Shown piece by piece: positions 1-8,541 of a stretch of 64,000 nt of DNA. The DNA comes from Hydrogenophaga sp. (lineage in GTDB: Bacteria; Pseudomonadota; Gammaproteobacteria; Burkholderiales; Burkholderiaceae_C), in assembly GCA_016741995.1 (NCBI GenBank), contig JACVCO010000003.1, forward strand, positions 124,001 to 188,000, in the 5' to 3' direction. Numbering within the stretch: the first letter of the stretch is position 1; every line of letters starts with the position of its first letter. Position numbers and translations under genes: made by a program. The notes below the pieces were generated by a model. It saw only the letters and a list, made by a program, of their open reading frames with translations, ran no database searches and was not told the origin of the DNA.

Positions 1-6
1 GCATCT

Positions 7-1329
7 TCAACCCACGAACTGGACGAGCCAGAGCGAGATGGGCGGGAACAGCAGCAGCAGCGTGGTGCGCACCACGTCGCTGGCCAGGAAGGGCATCACA
101 CCCTTGTAGCTCTCGACGATGGGCACGTCCTTGGCGAGGCCGTTGACCACGTAGACGTTCAGGCCCACGGGCGGTGCGAGCAGGCCGAAGCCCACGGTCA
201 TGAGCACCATGATGCCGAACCAGATGGCGGTGTGCTCCTGCGACATGCCGAAGTCCAGGCCCATGATCACCGGGAAGAAGATCGGGATGGTCAGCAGGAT
301 CATGGACAGCTCGTCCATCACCGCGCCCAGCACCACGTAGAAGATCAGGATGCCGGCCACCACCATGTAGGGCGACACGTCCCAGCCCTGGATGACGCTG
401 GCGAGCTGGCCCGGCACCTGGGTGAGCGCCAGGGCGGTGTTCATCATGTCGGCACCGATGAAGATCATGAAGATCATGGCGCTGGCCGCCGCGGTGGACA
501 GGAAGCAGAGCTTGACCTTGTGCAGCGTCAGTTCGCCCTTGAGCAGCGCCGCGACGAAGGTGCAGGCCACGCCCACGCCCGCGCCTTCGGTGGGCGTGAA
601 CAGGCCACCGTAGATGCCGCCGAACACCACCAGGAACACGATCGCCAGGGGCAGCACACCCATCAGGGCCTGCAGCGACATCTTGGGCAGGTCGACGCCG
701 TCGTGGTCGGGCGCGTGGCCGGGGCTCACGCGCACGTAGATCGCGATCGCGATCATGTAGCCCAGCATGGCGATGATGCCGGGGATGGTGGCCGCGGCGA
801 ACAGCTTGGCGATGTTCTGCTCGGTCAGGATGGCGTAGATCACCAGCGGTACCGAGGGCGGGATCAGGATGCCCAGCGTGCCGCCGGCCGCGAGCGTGCC
901 GGTGGCCAGGCGACCGGAATAGCCGTGCCGCTTCATCTCGGGCAGCGCCACCGAGGTGATGGTGGCGGCGGTGGCGATGGACGAGCCGCAGATGGCGCCG
1001 AAGGCCGCGCTGGCGCCCACAGCGGCCATGGCCAGGCCACCCTTGAAGCGCGCCATGAGCACGCTGGCGAACTGGAACAGCGCCTTGGAGATGCCACCCT
1101 GCGTGGCGAAGTTGCCCATCAGGATGAAGAGCGGGATGACCGACAGGTCGTAGCTGGCAAAGCGCGCGAACGCCAGGCCGTTGAGGTTGTTCAGGAAAGG
1201 CGGCAGGCCGACCTGGTAGAGGTAGCCATAGGTGCCGGCGGCGAACATGGCCACGGCGATAGGCACGCGCACCACCATGAGGGCGAGCATCACGCCGAAG
1301 ATCGAGAGGGCAAGGGTCAGCGCGCTCAT
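7..1329 (-). CDS. dctM: TRAP transporter large permease, DctM type
   Basis: This 440-residue inner-membrane protein is the main permease subunit of a TRAP transporter, which imports an organic acid using an ion gradient. The translation is almost entirely hydrophobic segments and starts MSALTLALSIFGVMLAL; the glycine-rich stretches (for example LAAGGTLGILIPPSVPL) are typical of DctM. The start at 1329 overlaps the dctQ stop by four bases (ATGA), which indicates translational coupling; an upstream in-frame extension to 1623 lies inside dctQ and is not believable. It is the last gene of the set Rieske oxygenase-GntR-reductase-dctP-dctQ-dctM. The substrate cannot be read from sequence; the neighbours suggest an aromatic or other organic acid. 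Confidence 0.93.
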   Translation of the reverse strand: MSALTLALSIFGVMLALMVVRVPIAVAMFAAGTYGYLYQVGLPPFLNNLNGLAFARFASYDLSVIPLFILMGNFATQGGISKALFQFASVLMARFKGGLAMAAVGASAAFGAICGSSIATAATITSVALPEMKRHGYSGRLATGTLAAGGTLGILIPPSVPLVIYAILTEQNIAKLFAAATIPGIIAMLGYMIAIAIYVRVSPGHAPDHDGVDLPKMSLQALMGVLPLAIVFLVVFGGIYGGLFTPTEGAGVGVACTFVAALLKGELTLHKVKLCFLSTAAASAMIFMIFIGADMMNTALALTQVPGQLASVIQGWDVSPYMVVAGILIFYVVLGAVMDELSMILLTIPIFFPVIMGLDFGMSQEHTAIWFGIMVLMTVGFGLLAPPVGLNVYVVNGLAKDVPIVESYKGVMPFLASDVVRTTLLLLFPPISLWLVQFVG

Positions 1330-1817
1330 GCGAGGCCCTCCCCTTTCTGCGCCGGGCCGATCGCCTGAACCAGCGCGATCACGCCGGTCAGCAGCAGCGG
1401 CGGCACCATGAAGGCGTAGGTGATCCACTCGGGAAAGCCGAGCATCATGGTGGTGGTCATGGAGTCGTGGGCGCTGATGCCGCCGATGGCGGTGCGCCAG
1501 GCGATCACGGTGAGCATGATGGAGAGCAGCAGCGCTCCGAAGCGATCGAACATGGCGTTGACGGACGCCGGCGCCTTGGCGGTGAAGAAGTCCACGATGA
1601 TGTTTTCGCGGCGCAGCTGGCACAGCGGCATGAACAGCGCAACGGCCGCGCCCGCGGCCACGGCCGTGAGTTCGTAGTCGCCGAGGATGGTCCAGCCGGT
1701 GGTGTTGCGGCCGATGAGGCTGACGCAGGTGACCAGCGTCACAGCGGTGAGGATGAAGCCGGCCAGCACCGCGCAGACCTGGGCTAAGAACGAGAGGAAC
1801 TTCAAGGCGGGGTCCAT
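1326..1817 (-). CDS. dctQ: TRAP transporter small permease, DctQ type
   Basis: The product is a 163-residue membrane protein with about four predicted helices and a charged loop after the second (QLRRENIIVDFF), the usual DctQ layout. In TRAP systems this subunit pairs with DctM in the inner membrane and helps receive the substrate from the periplasmic DctP protein. It lies 88 bases downstream of dctP and overlaps dctM by four bases, so all three parts of one transporter are together. The length agrees with the family (about 160-200 residues). Confidence 0.92.
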   Translation of the reverse strand: MDPALKFLSFLAQVCAVLAGFILTAVTLVTCVSLIGRNTTGWTILGDYELTAVAAGAAVALFMPLCQLRRENIIVDFFTAKAPASVNAMFDRFGALLLSIMLTVIAWRTAIGGISAHDSMTTTMMLGFPEWITYAFMVPPLLLTGVIALVQAIGPAQKGEGLA

Positions 1818-1905
1818 TCAGAAAATCAAGCCGATCCGTCCCGGCGCAAACCAGGGCGGACCGGCATGCAGCGGCCCTCGCAGGGGCCGTCGGTGAAAGC
1901 CGGGA

Positions 1906-2943
1906 TTATCGGCTGTGCTTCGCGATCAGGGCACGTGCCTCTGCAGCAAGCTTCGCGCCATCGATGCCCTTGCCCTTCACTTCGTTGATCCAGTCGGTTT
2001 CCACCGTGGACGCGGTGCGGCGCCAGCGCTGGGTTTCGGCAGCGTCCAGGGACACGATGTTGTTGCCGGCCTTGACCGCGATCTCGCGGCCGGCCTTGTC
2101 GCCGTCGTCCATCGCGCGGCCGAACATGGCCGCCGTCTCGATGCCCGAGTTCTTGTCGATCACGGCCTTCAGGTCGGCCGGCAGCTTCTCGTAAGAGGCC
2201 TTGTTCATGGAGAAGGCGAAGGTCTGGGTGTACAGGCCTTCCTTGCCGGCGAAGGTGGTGTGGTTCTTCACCAGCTCGCTCACCTTGAGCGCGGGCGTCA
2301 CCTCCCAGGGGATGGTGGTGCCGTCGATGGTGCCTTTGGTGAGCGCGTCGGTGACGGCCGGCACCGGCATGCCCACCGGCGTGGCGCCGAGCTTCACGAG
2401 CATGTTGTTGATGATGCGCGAGCCGCCACGCACCTTCATGCCGCGCAGGCTCTCCAGGCCGGTGACGGGCGTCTTGGTGTGGAACAGGCCCGGGCCGTGG
2501 GTGTGGACCGCGATGAGCTTGACGTCCTTGAACTCGTCGGCCGCGTACATCTCGACGTACTCCTGGATGGCGCGCGAGGACGCCACGGGGTCACCGCTCA
2601 TGAAGGGCAGTTCGAAGACTTCGGTCTTGGGGAAACGGCCAGGCGTGTAGCCCAGCACCGTCCAGGTCAGGTCGACAACGCCGTCGCGCGCCTGGTCGAA
2701 CAGCTGCGGCGGTGCGCCACCGAGCTGCATGGCGTGGAACAACTGCACCTTGATGCGGCCACCCGATTCGGCTTCGACTTTCTGCGCCCAGGGCGTGAGC
2801 GCGCGGGCGGGGATCGTGGCCTGCCCGGGCAGCATCTGGTGCAGGCGCAGGGTCACGGTCTGGGCCATGGCGGTACCGGCCAGCGTGGCCGCGGCCACCG
2901 CCCCCAGCACCGCCAGCGCGGTGCGTCGCTTCAGGAACTTCAT
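1906..2943 (-). CDS. dctP: TRAP transporter periplasmic solute-binding protein, DctP type (copy 1)
   Basis: The 345-residue protein has a signal peptide (KFLKRRTALAVLGAVAAATL, likely cleaved after TAMA at residue 27) followed by a DctP domain. It would capture the substrate in the periplasm for DctQM. The start at 2943 is preceded by GGAGACA at good spacing; a longer frame to 3024 lacks this and would bury the signal peptide. It is strikingly similar to the second DctP at 7320-8360: whole blocks such as KVRGGSR, LGATPVGMPVPAVT and ADLKAVIDKNSGIETA match. Copy 1 has its permeases next to it and copy 2 does not. The substrate is unknown. Confidence 0.93.
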   Translation of the reverse strand: MKFLKRRTALAVLGAVAAATLAGTAMAQTVTLRLHQMLPGQATIPARALTPWAQKVEAESGGRIKVQLFHAMQLGGAPPQLFDQARDGVVDLTWTVLGYTPGRFPKTEVFELPFMSGDPVASSRAIQEYVEMYAADEFKDVKLIAVHTHGPGLFHTKTPVTGLESLRGMKVRGGSRIINNMLVKLGATPVGMPVPAVTDALTKGTIDGTTIPWEVTPALKVSELVKNHTTFAGKEGLYTQTFAFSMNKASYEKLPADLKAVIDKNSGIETAAMFGRAMDDGDKAGREIAVKAGNNIVSLDAAETQRWRRTASTVETDWINEVKGKGIDGAKLAAEARALIAKHSR

Positions 2944-3062
2944 CGTCGTGTCTCCAATCGGGTTTCGCCCGCGCCTTGTCCGGTGGGTGCTCGTGGGCAC
3001 GGGCTTTTTGGACGAGCCCCACACTGTGCATTTGCCTCGTCGGGCCGGCCAGCCCGATGACC

Positions 3063-3099
3063 GACTTTCAGCTATGCCGTTATGTTATGAAACCAGCGC
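3063..3099 (-). promoter_or_regulatory. Conserved block upstream of dctP copy 1
   Basis: These 37 bases match 8486-8522, upstream of dctP copy 2, at 32 of 37 positions, including TATGAAACCA and GACTTTC. Both lie about 120-125 bases before the dctP start codon. The block overlaps the last codons of the reductase gene. It is probably a promoter or binding site for a shared regulator; which protein binds is not known. Confidence 0.55.
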
Positions 3100-4104
3100 A
3101 AACCCTGAGATTCGGTCTGGCTCGGCGTCCGATCGGTACGCGCTGTCCACGGTGACGCAGCCCACCACGCGCGACACGCAGGCGCACAGGCGGCGGTTCT
3201 CCTGCCGCTCGTGCGCGCTCAGGAACACGTCGCGGTGGTCGATCTCGCCATCCAGCGCCAGCACATCCAGTGCGCACAGCCCGCACTCGCCGCGGCGGCA
3301 GTCGCTCATCACCTCCACGCCCGCGGCCTCCAGCGCGTCCAGCAGCGATTCGCCCGCGGGCACGGTGATCTCGGCACCGTGGCGCGGCACACGCACCACG
3401 AAGCTGGCGCTGGGCAGGCGCCCGCCGCTGCCGAAGGTCTCGAAACGCAGATCGGCCGCGGCGCGGGCCTGCGCCGCCCAGGCGCTGCGCGCGGCATCCA
3501 GCAAGCCCGCGGGGCCGCAGACGTAACACGGCGCACCCATCGGCAACGCGGCGATTTCGCGGGCGACGTCGAAGCGCTCACCGCGCGCGGAGACGGCCGT
3601 GATCAAGGCATAGCCCAGGCCATCGCGCAGGGTGTCGGCGTAGGCCAGTTCCGCGTCGGTGCGCGCCGCGTACAGCAGGCGCACGCCTTGGCCGCGTTGC
3701 CGCAGCGCGCGCGCCATGCCCACCATGGGCGTGATGCCGATGCCACCGGCCAGCAGCAGCGTTTCGGGCGCGTCGATCGAGAGCGCGAAGTGGTTCTGCG
3801 GCGCGCTGGCCGCGAGCGTGTCGCCCACGGCCAGCGACCACATCGCCTTCGAGCCGCCGCGGCCGTCGTCGAGCCGCTTCACCGCAATGCGGTAGGCACC
3901 GGGCGCGTCGCCCGGCAGGCCCACGAGCGAATACGAACGCACTTGCTCGCGCCCGGCCACATGCAGACGCAATTGCAGGTGCGCGCCCGGCGGCCAGGCC
4001 AGGGCGTCGCCGTCGGTGGGTTGCAGCACGAACTCGCGCACGGTGGGGGTGAGATCGGTGGTGGCGGCGATGCGCACCGCCTGCCAGGTGGGGTTGCTCT
4101 TCAT
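3085..4104 (-). CDS. Phthalate-dioxygenase-type ferredoxin reductase (VanB-like)
   Basis: This 339-residue protein would pass electrons from NAD(P)H to the Rieske oxygenase encoded two genes upstream. It has the three-part PDR layout: a flavin-binding barrel with RSYSL at residues 56-60, a nucleotide-binding domain with GGIGITPM at 120-127, and a C-terminal plant-type [2Fe-2S] domain with C269, C274, C277 and C307 (CX4CX2CX29C). Four bases separate it from the GntR gene, so it is probably in the same operon. The family includes VanB (vanillate O-demethylase reductase), but many PDR reductases serve other oxygenases, so the exact role is inferred. Confidence 0.9.
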   Translation of the reverse strand: MKSNPTWQAVRIAATTDLTPTVREFVLQPTDGDALAWPPGAHLQLRLHVAGREQVRSYSLVGLPGDAPGAYRIAVKRLDDGRGGSKAMWSLAVGDTLAASAPQNHFALSIDAPETLLLAGGIGITPMVGMARALRQRGQGVRLLYAARTDAELAYADTLRDGLGYALITAVSARGERFDVAREIAALPMGAPCYVCGPAGLLDAARSAWAAQARAAADLRFETFGSGGRLPSASFVVRVPRHGAEITVPAGESLLDALEAAGVEVMSDCRRGECGLCALDVLALDGEIDHRDVFLSAHERQENRRLCACVSRVVGCVTVDSAYRSDAEPDRISGFALVS

Positions 4105-4108
4105 GGGA

Positions 4109-4873
4109 TCAACGGCGGCGGATGAGACGAAGGGCCGGCATGGACGCGTGCGCCTGGCCTTTGGTGTGGCCGGCCAGCACGGCGCGCAGGTTGCGTTGCG
4201 CCAGCCGCGAGTGCTCGCGCAGGATGGCCTCGGCGCGCGCGCCTTCGCGGCGTTCGATCGCGTCGAGCACCTGGCGGTGCTGGTCCTGCGCGACGATGAG
4301 CATGTCGCGCGCCTGGCGCGACTCGGCCTCGGCGAGCACGAAGCCCGAGGGCGAAGCGAAGGGCAGCGCGCACACGCGATCGAGCTGGCGTTCCACCGTG
4401 GGGCTGTCGGCCATCTCGGCCATCAGCACATGGAAGCGGCTGTTGAGCGCCACGTAGTCGGAGAAGGCCTCGTCGTCGAGCGTGGGCGCCGCGAGCACGG
4501 CGTCGATGCGGTCGAGCACGCCGCGCGCTTCGGTGAGCACGGCCGCGGGCGCACCGCGCTCGGCCGCGAGGCGCGCGAGCAGGCCCTCGAGCGTGCCGCG
4601 CAGTTCGATGGCGTCGGCGATGTCGCGCTCGGAGAACGTTTCCACCACGTAGCCGCCACCGGGCAGCGCGCGCAGCAGGCCCTCTTGCTCCAGCCGCAGC
4701 AGCGCGGCGCGCACCGGCGTGCGCGACACGCCCAGGCGCTCGACGATGGCGAGTTCGGCGATGCGCGAACCGCCGGGCAGGTCGCCCGAGAGGATGAGTT
4801 CGCGCAGCTGCAGCAGCGCGCGCACCTGGGCGCTCTCGGGCACGCCGTCGTTCAGGGTGTTGTGGGTGGCCAT
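4109..4873 (-). CDS. GntR-family regulator with FCD domain (VanR-like)
   Basis: The 254-residue product has an N-terminal winged helix (about residues 15-75, with [19 protein letters not shown]) and a helical FCD ligand-binding domain (about 90-230, beginning [15 protein letters not shown]). FadR-type regulators of this group sense small carboxylic acids and usually repress neighbouring catabolic genes. It lies between the oxygenase and reductase genes with four-base gaps on each side, so the operon probably includes its own regulator. VanR of vanillate clusters belongs to the same family. A candidate operator is the palindrome at 5979-5988. Confidence 0.9.
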   Translation of the reverse strand: MATHNTLNDGVPESAQVRALLQLRELILSGDLPGGSRIAELAIVERLGVSRTPVRAALLRLEQEGLLRALPGGGYVVETFSERDIADAIELRGTLEGLLARLAAERGAPAAVLTEARGVLDRIDAVLAAPTLDDEAFSDYVALNSRFHVLMAEMADSPTVERQLDRVCALPFASPSGFVLAEAESRQARDMLIVAQDQHRQVLDAIERREGARAEAILREHSRLAQRNLRAVLAGHTKGQAHASMPALRLIRRR

Positions 4874-4877
4874 GGGT

Positions 4878-5969
4878 TCAGCCCGCGCGGCGGATGGGAA
4901 TGACGCTGGAGCCCGCGCCCGGCGCGCCGCGTTCGGCGTCCACCTGCCTGTCGATCAGCCGCCGCGCCCACATGGCGCCGGCGTCGATGTTGAGGTTGTA
5001 GAACTTGTGGTCCGGGTGCTCCTCGATGGCTTTCTGCTGCGCCTCGAGCACGAGCTCGTCTTCCCGGAAGATGCCGGCCACGCCCTCGCGCAGCTGGTGC
5101 GTCAGGCGCTGCTCGTTCAGGCTGTAGTTGCGCGCGAAGGCCCAGAAGTAGAGGCAGGTGTTGTCGGTCTCGGGCGTGATGGTGTTGAGCACCATGCCGT
5201 TGACGCCCTGGCTGCGGTCGCCCTGCGGCGCGCCGCTACCGGCCGGGGCCACGCCGACGTCGATGGCCACGGTGCACGGCGCCTCGAAGCGGATGATCTG
5301 CCAGCGGTCCACCGGGCCGCTGTACCCGCGCGCCTGCCGGATCTGCCCGGCCCAGAACGGCGGCGCCTCGATGCCCTCCATCCAGCGCGTCACCGTGGCC
5401 ATGCGTTCGCCGTGCGTGGCCACGAAAGGTGCCTCGGCCACCGCGCGGTTGCCGATGCTGCTGCCGTGCACGAAGGTCTCGTGCGTGAGGTCCATCAGGT
5501 TGTCGATCACCAGCCGGTAATCGCACTTCACGCGGATCATCTTCCCGTCGCCCGCCCAGGCCGGGTCGTGGTTCCAGTGCAGGTCGGGGATCAGCGCCTC
5601 GTCGGCCAGCGCCGGGTCGCCCGGCCACACCCAGACGAAGCGGTGCTTTTCAGCCAGCGGGAAACGCCGCACGCAGGCCGCGGGGTTGATGCTTTCCTGG
5701 CTGGGCATGTGGGTGCAGCGGCCCTCGGCATTGAAGACCAGGCCGTGGTAGCCGCAGACCACCTCGTCACCGTCCAGCCGGCCCATGGAGAGTGGCAACA
5801 GCCGGTGCCAGCAGGCGTCCTCCAGCGCGGCCACGCGGCCGTCGGTCTGGCGGTAGAGCACCAGCTTCTGGTTGCAGACCGTGCGCGCCAGCAGGCTGCG
5901 GCCCACCTCCACGTCGTAAGCGGCGGCGTACCAAGCGTTCAGGGGAAAGTGGTTGGGCGCGGTGTTCAT
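4878..5969 (-). CDS. Rieske non-haem iron oxygenase, vanillate O-demethylase (VanA)-like
   Basis: The 363-residue protein is the terminal oxygenase of a two-component system. The Rieske [2Fe-2S] motif is C53-W-H55 and C72-GY-H75; the mononuclear iron site is in [12 protein letters not shown], with D160 bridging and H163 and H168 as ligands. This layout is that of VanA/TsaM-type demethylases, which remove O-methyl groups from methoxybenzoates with release of formaldehyde. The reductase is two genes downstream. Vanillate is a reasonable candidate because hydroxycinnamate genes lie nearby, but related enzymes act on other methoxy- or carboxy-aromatics. Confidence 0.88.
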   Translation of the reverse strand: MNTAPNHFPLNAWYAAAYDVEVGRSLLARTVCNQKLVLYRQTDGRVAALEDACWHRLLPLSMGRLDGDEVVCGYHGLVFNAEGRCTHMPSQESINPAACVRRFPLAEKHRFVWVWPGDPALADEALIPDLHWNHDPAWAGDGKMIRVKCDYRLVIDNLMDLTHETFVHGSSIGNRAVAEAPFVATHGERMATVTRWMEGIEAPPFWAGQIRQARGYSGPVDRWQIIRFEAPCTVAIDVGVAPAGSGAPQGDRSQGVNGMVLNTITPETDNTCLYFWAFARNYSLNEQRLTHQLREGVAGIFREDELVLEAQQKAIEEHPDHKFYNLNIDAGAMWARRLIDRQVDAERGAPGAGSSVIPIRRAG

Positions 5970-5978
5970 GGATACGCA

Positions 5979-5988
5979 ATGTATACAT
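5979..5988. promoter_or_regulatory. Palindrome ATGTATACAT, candidate GntR operator
   Basis: This perfect 10-base palindrome lies 10 bases before the Rieske oxygenase start, in the divergent promoter region shared with the MetE-like gene. FCD-type GntR proteins often bind short sites of the form TNGTNNNACNA, and ATGTATACAT resembles the centre of such sites. On the minus strand TATACA could also serve as a -10, so binding would block transcription. Assignment to the GntR protein at 4109-4873 is inferred. Confidence 0.45.
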
Positions 5989-6130
5989 GCAATGTCATTT
6001 TTCCAATGAAATCCTTCAAACCAGCTCGGATTCGGCCATTTATGTATTCAATGATGGCAAGGTGATTGCCACCCGGCCGGGCTTCCGTTACCGTCGCCGG
6101 CTTCAATTTCTGCAACCCCCTGGAGACAAC

Positions 6131-7255
6131 ATGAGCCTGAACCCCCCGTTCCGCGCCGACCACGTCGGCAGCTTTCTGCGCCCCGCCTACCTGCTGCAGG
6201 CGCGCGAACAGAAAGCCAAGGGCGAGATCACGGCCGCCCAACTGCGCGAGGTGGAAGACCGCGCGATCACCGAGATCGTGAAGTTCCAGGCCGACGTGGG
6301 CCTGCCCTCCATCACCGACGGCGAGTTCCGCCGCACCTACTTCCACATCGATTTCCTGGAGCAGCTGGGCGGCGTGAAGACCGACATCCCGGTCACCATC
6401 CGCAAGCCGGATGGCACCGAGGAACTGGCGCCGCCCGTGATCCGCGTGATCGACAAGGTGCGCCACGCCAAGAACATCCAGCTCGCCGACTTCCAGTACC
6501 TGCAGGCGCAGGTGAAGGCGCTGGGCCTGCCGGGCCTCACGCCCAAGGTCACCATCCCCTCGCCCACCATGCTGCACTTCCGCGGCGGGCGCGCGGGCAT
6601 CAGCAAAGCCGCCTACCCCGAGCTCGACCCGGTGTTCTACGACGACGTGGCCCAGGCCTATGCCGATGAACTGCAGAGCCTGGCCGACGCCGGCTGCACC
6701 TACGTGCAGATGGACGACACCAACATGGCCTACCTGTGCGACGAGAAGATGCGCGAGGCCGCCCGCCAGCGCGGTGACGACCCCAACGAGCTGCCGCACC
6801 GCTACGCCAGCTTCATCAACAAGGTGGTGGACAAGAAGCCCAAGGGCATGACGCTGGCCATGCACCTGTGCCGTGGCAACTTCAAGAGCACGCACGCCGC
6901 GGCCGGCAACTACGAACCCGTGGCCGAGGCCCTGCTCTCCGAGATGCGGCTGGACGCCTTCTTCCTCGAGTACGACGACGACCGCTCGGGCGATTTCCGC
7001 CCGCTGCGCTACCTGAGCAAGGGCAAAACCGTGGTGCTGGGCCTGGTCACCACCAAGTTCGGCCAGCTCGAAAGCAAGGACGACCTGAAGCGCCGCATCG
7101 ACGAGGCCGCGAAGCACGCGCCGCTGGAGCAGCTCTGCCTGTCGCCGCAGTGCGGCTTCTCCAGCACCGTGCACGGCAACAACATCGCGGTGGAAGACCA
7201 GCGGAAGAAGTTGTCGCTCGTCGTGGAAACCGCGCGCGAGGTCTGGGGCGGTTGA
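6131..7255 (+). CDS. MetE-like cobalamin-independent methionine synthase family protein (catalytic domain only)
   Basis: This 374-residue protein corresponds to the C-terminal catalytic domain of MetE, with zinc ligands H245-x-C247 (MHLC) and C341 (SPQC). Full MetE is about 750 residues, so the N-terminal half is absent, as in YxjG/YxjH-type proteins. The start at 6131 follows GGAGACAAC. Family members move methyl groups to thiols, but the short forms often have undefined substrates. It is divergent from the O-demethylase operon, so a role in handling methyl or thiol compounds is possible but unproven. A strong terminator follows at once. Confidence 0.82.
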   Translation: MSLNPPFRADHVGSFLRPAYLLQAREQKAKGEITAAQLREVEDRAITEIVKFQADVGLPSITDGEFRRTYFHIDFLEQLGGVKTDIPVTIRKPDGTEELAPPVIRVIDKVRHAKNIQLADFQYLQAQVKALGLPGLTPKVTIPSPTMLHFRGGRAGISKAAYPELDPVFYDDVAQAYADELQSLADAGCTYVQMDDTNMAYLCDEKMREAARQRGDDPNELPHRYASFINKVVDKKPKGMTLAMHLCRGNFKSTHAAAGNYEPVAEALLSEMRLDAFFLEYDDDRSGDFRPLRYLSKGKTVVLGLVTTKFGQLESKDDLKRRIDEAAKHAPLEQLCLSPQCGFSSTVHGNNIAVEDQRKKLSLVVETAREVWGG

Positions 7256-7271
7256 ACTGGGGTTGTTGAAC

Positions 7272-7300
7272 GAAAAAGGCGGCCACCGGCCGCCTTTTTC
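7272..7300. terminator. Bidirectional intrinsic terminator
   Basis: An inverted repeat GGCGGC/GCCGCC with a short ACCG-type loop is flanked by A5 and T5 runs. It can end transcription of both the MetE-like gene (plus) and the dctP copy 2 gene (minus), which converge here. Confidence 0.85.
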
Positions 7301-7319
7301 GCATCGGGCGCGGTGCCGC

Positions 7320-8360
7320 TTACTTCGCGTGTTTGGCGATCAGCGCGCGCGCGTCCGCGACCAGCTTGGCGCCGTCGAGGTTCTTGCCCTGCACTTCTTT
7401 CACCCAGTCGGCCTCGACCACCGCGGCGGTGGTTTTCCAGCGCTGGGTTTCGGCGGCGTCCAGCGTCACGATGTTGTTGCCCGCCTTCTTCGCCACGTCC
7501 AGGCCGACCTTGTCGCCCTCGTCCATCGCGCGGCCGAAGAAGCCCGCGGTCTCGATGCCCGAGTTCTTGTCGATCACGGCCTTCAGGTCCGCGGGCAGCT
7601 TGTCGTAGCTGTTGCGGTTCATCACCAGCGCGAAGGTCTGGGTGAACAGGCCGGTGGGGCCCGAGAACGTGGTGTGGTTCTTCACCATGTCCGCGATCTT
7701 GAGCGAGGGCGTCACCTCCCAGGGAATGGTGGTGCCATCGATCACGCCCTTGGTGAGCGCCTCCGTCACGGCCGGCACGGGCATGCCCACGGGCGTGGCG
7801 CCGAGCTTGAGCAGCATGCCGTTGATGACGCGCGAGCCGCCACGCACCTTCTTGCCCTTGAGGCTGTCCAGGCTGGTGATGGGTTGCTTGCTGTGGAACA
7901 GGCCCGGGCCGTGCGTGTGTGCGGCCAGCAGCTTGACCTGGCGGAACTCGTCGGCCGCGTGCGTTTCCACGAACTCGTGGAAAGCGCGCGAGGCGGGCTC
8001 GGCGTTGCCGCTCATGAAGGGCAGCTCGAACACCTCGGCCTTGTTGAAGCGGCCCGGGGTGTAGCCCAGCACGGTCCACACGATGTCGACCACACCGTCG
8101 CGCGCCTGATCGAACAGCTGCGGCGGCGAGCCGCCCATGGACATGGAATGGAACAGCTGCACCTTGATGCGACCGCCGGACTCGGCTTCGAGCTTCTGCG
8201 CCCACGGCACGATGGCGCGCGCGGGGATGGTGGCGGTCGGGGGCAGGAACTGGTGCAGGCGCAGCGTCACGGTCTGCTGGGCCAGGGCTTTGCCCGCCAG
8301 GGAGGCGGCGCCCAATGCGGCGGCGGCCACGATGGCGCTGCGGCGACGAAGAAGCGTCAT
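7320..8360 (-). CDS. TRAP-type solute-binding protein DctP (orphan copy 2)
   Basis: The 346-residue protein has a signal peptide (TLLRRRSAIVAAAALGAASL, cut expected after KALA at residue 27) and a DctP domain nearly collinear with that at 1906-2943, sharing VRGGSR, KLGATPVGMPVPAVT, DGTTIPWEVTP and DLKAVIDKNSGIETA. No dctQ or dctM accompanies it, so it either serves permeases elsewhere or feeds the DctQM at 7-1817. The start at 8360 is placed at the signal peptide; longer frames have no support. An upstream block shared with copy 1 suggests common regulation. Confidence 0.9.
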   Translation of the reverse strand: MTLLRRRSAIVAAAALGAASLAGKALAQQTVTLRLHQFLPPTATIPARAIVPWAQKLEAESGGRIKVQLFHSMSMGGSPPQLFDQARDGVVDIVWTVLGYTPGRFNKAEVFELPFMSGNAEPASRAFHEFVETHAADEFRQVKLLAAHTHGPGLFHSKQPITSLDSLKGKKVRGGSRVINGMLLKLGATPVGMPVPAVTEALTKGVIDGTTIPWEVTPSLKIADMVKNHTTFSGPTGLFTQTFALVMNRNSYDKLPADLKAVIDKNSGIETAGFFGRAMDEGDKVGLDVAKKAGNNIVTLDAAETQRWKTTAAVVEADWVKEVQGKNLDGAKLVADARALIAKHAK

Positions 8361-8485
8361 GGAAAAACCTGTCAAGAGAGAGAAACACCGGCGGCGTCGC
8401 ACAGGACGCGCCAAGGCATGTGCCACGTCAGACACAAGTGCGCCGACTCTGCCGGCCCGGGCGATGCTGCGCCACAGCATTTCGG

Positions 8486-8522
8486 GACTTTCTGCTATTC
8501 CCTTATGGTATGAAACCAACGC
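8486..8522 (-). promoter_or_regulatory. Conserved block upstream of dctP copy 2
   Basis: This is the counterpart of 3063-3099, 126 bases before the dctP copy 2 start, with 32 of 37 bases identical. Here it is in true intergenic DNA between dctP and the divergent isomerase gene, so coding constraint cannot explain the conservation. Confidence 0.55.
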
Positions 8523-8541
8523 CGCGCTGCGGCATCGCGCC

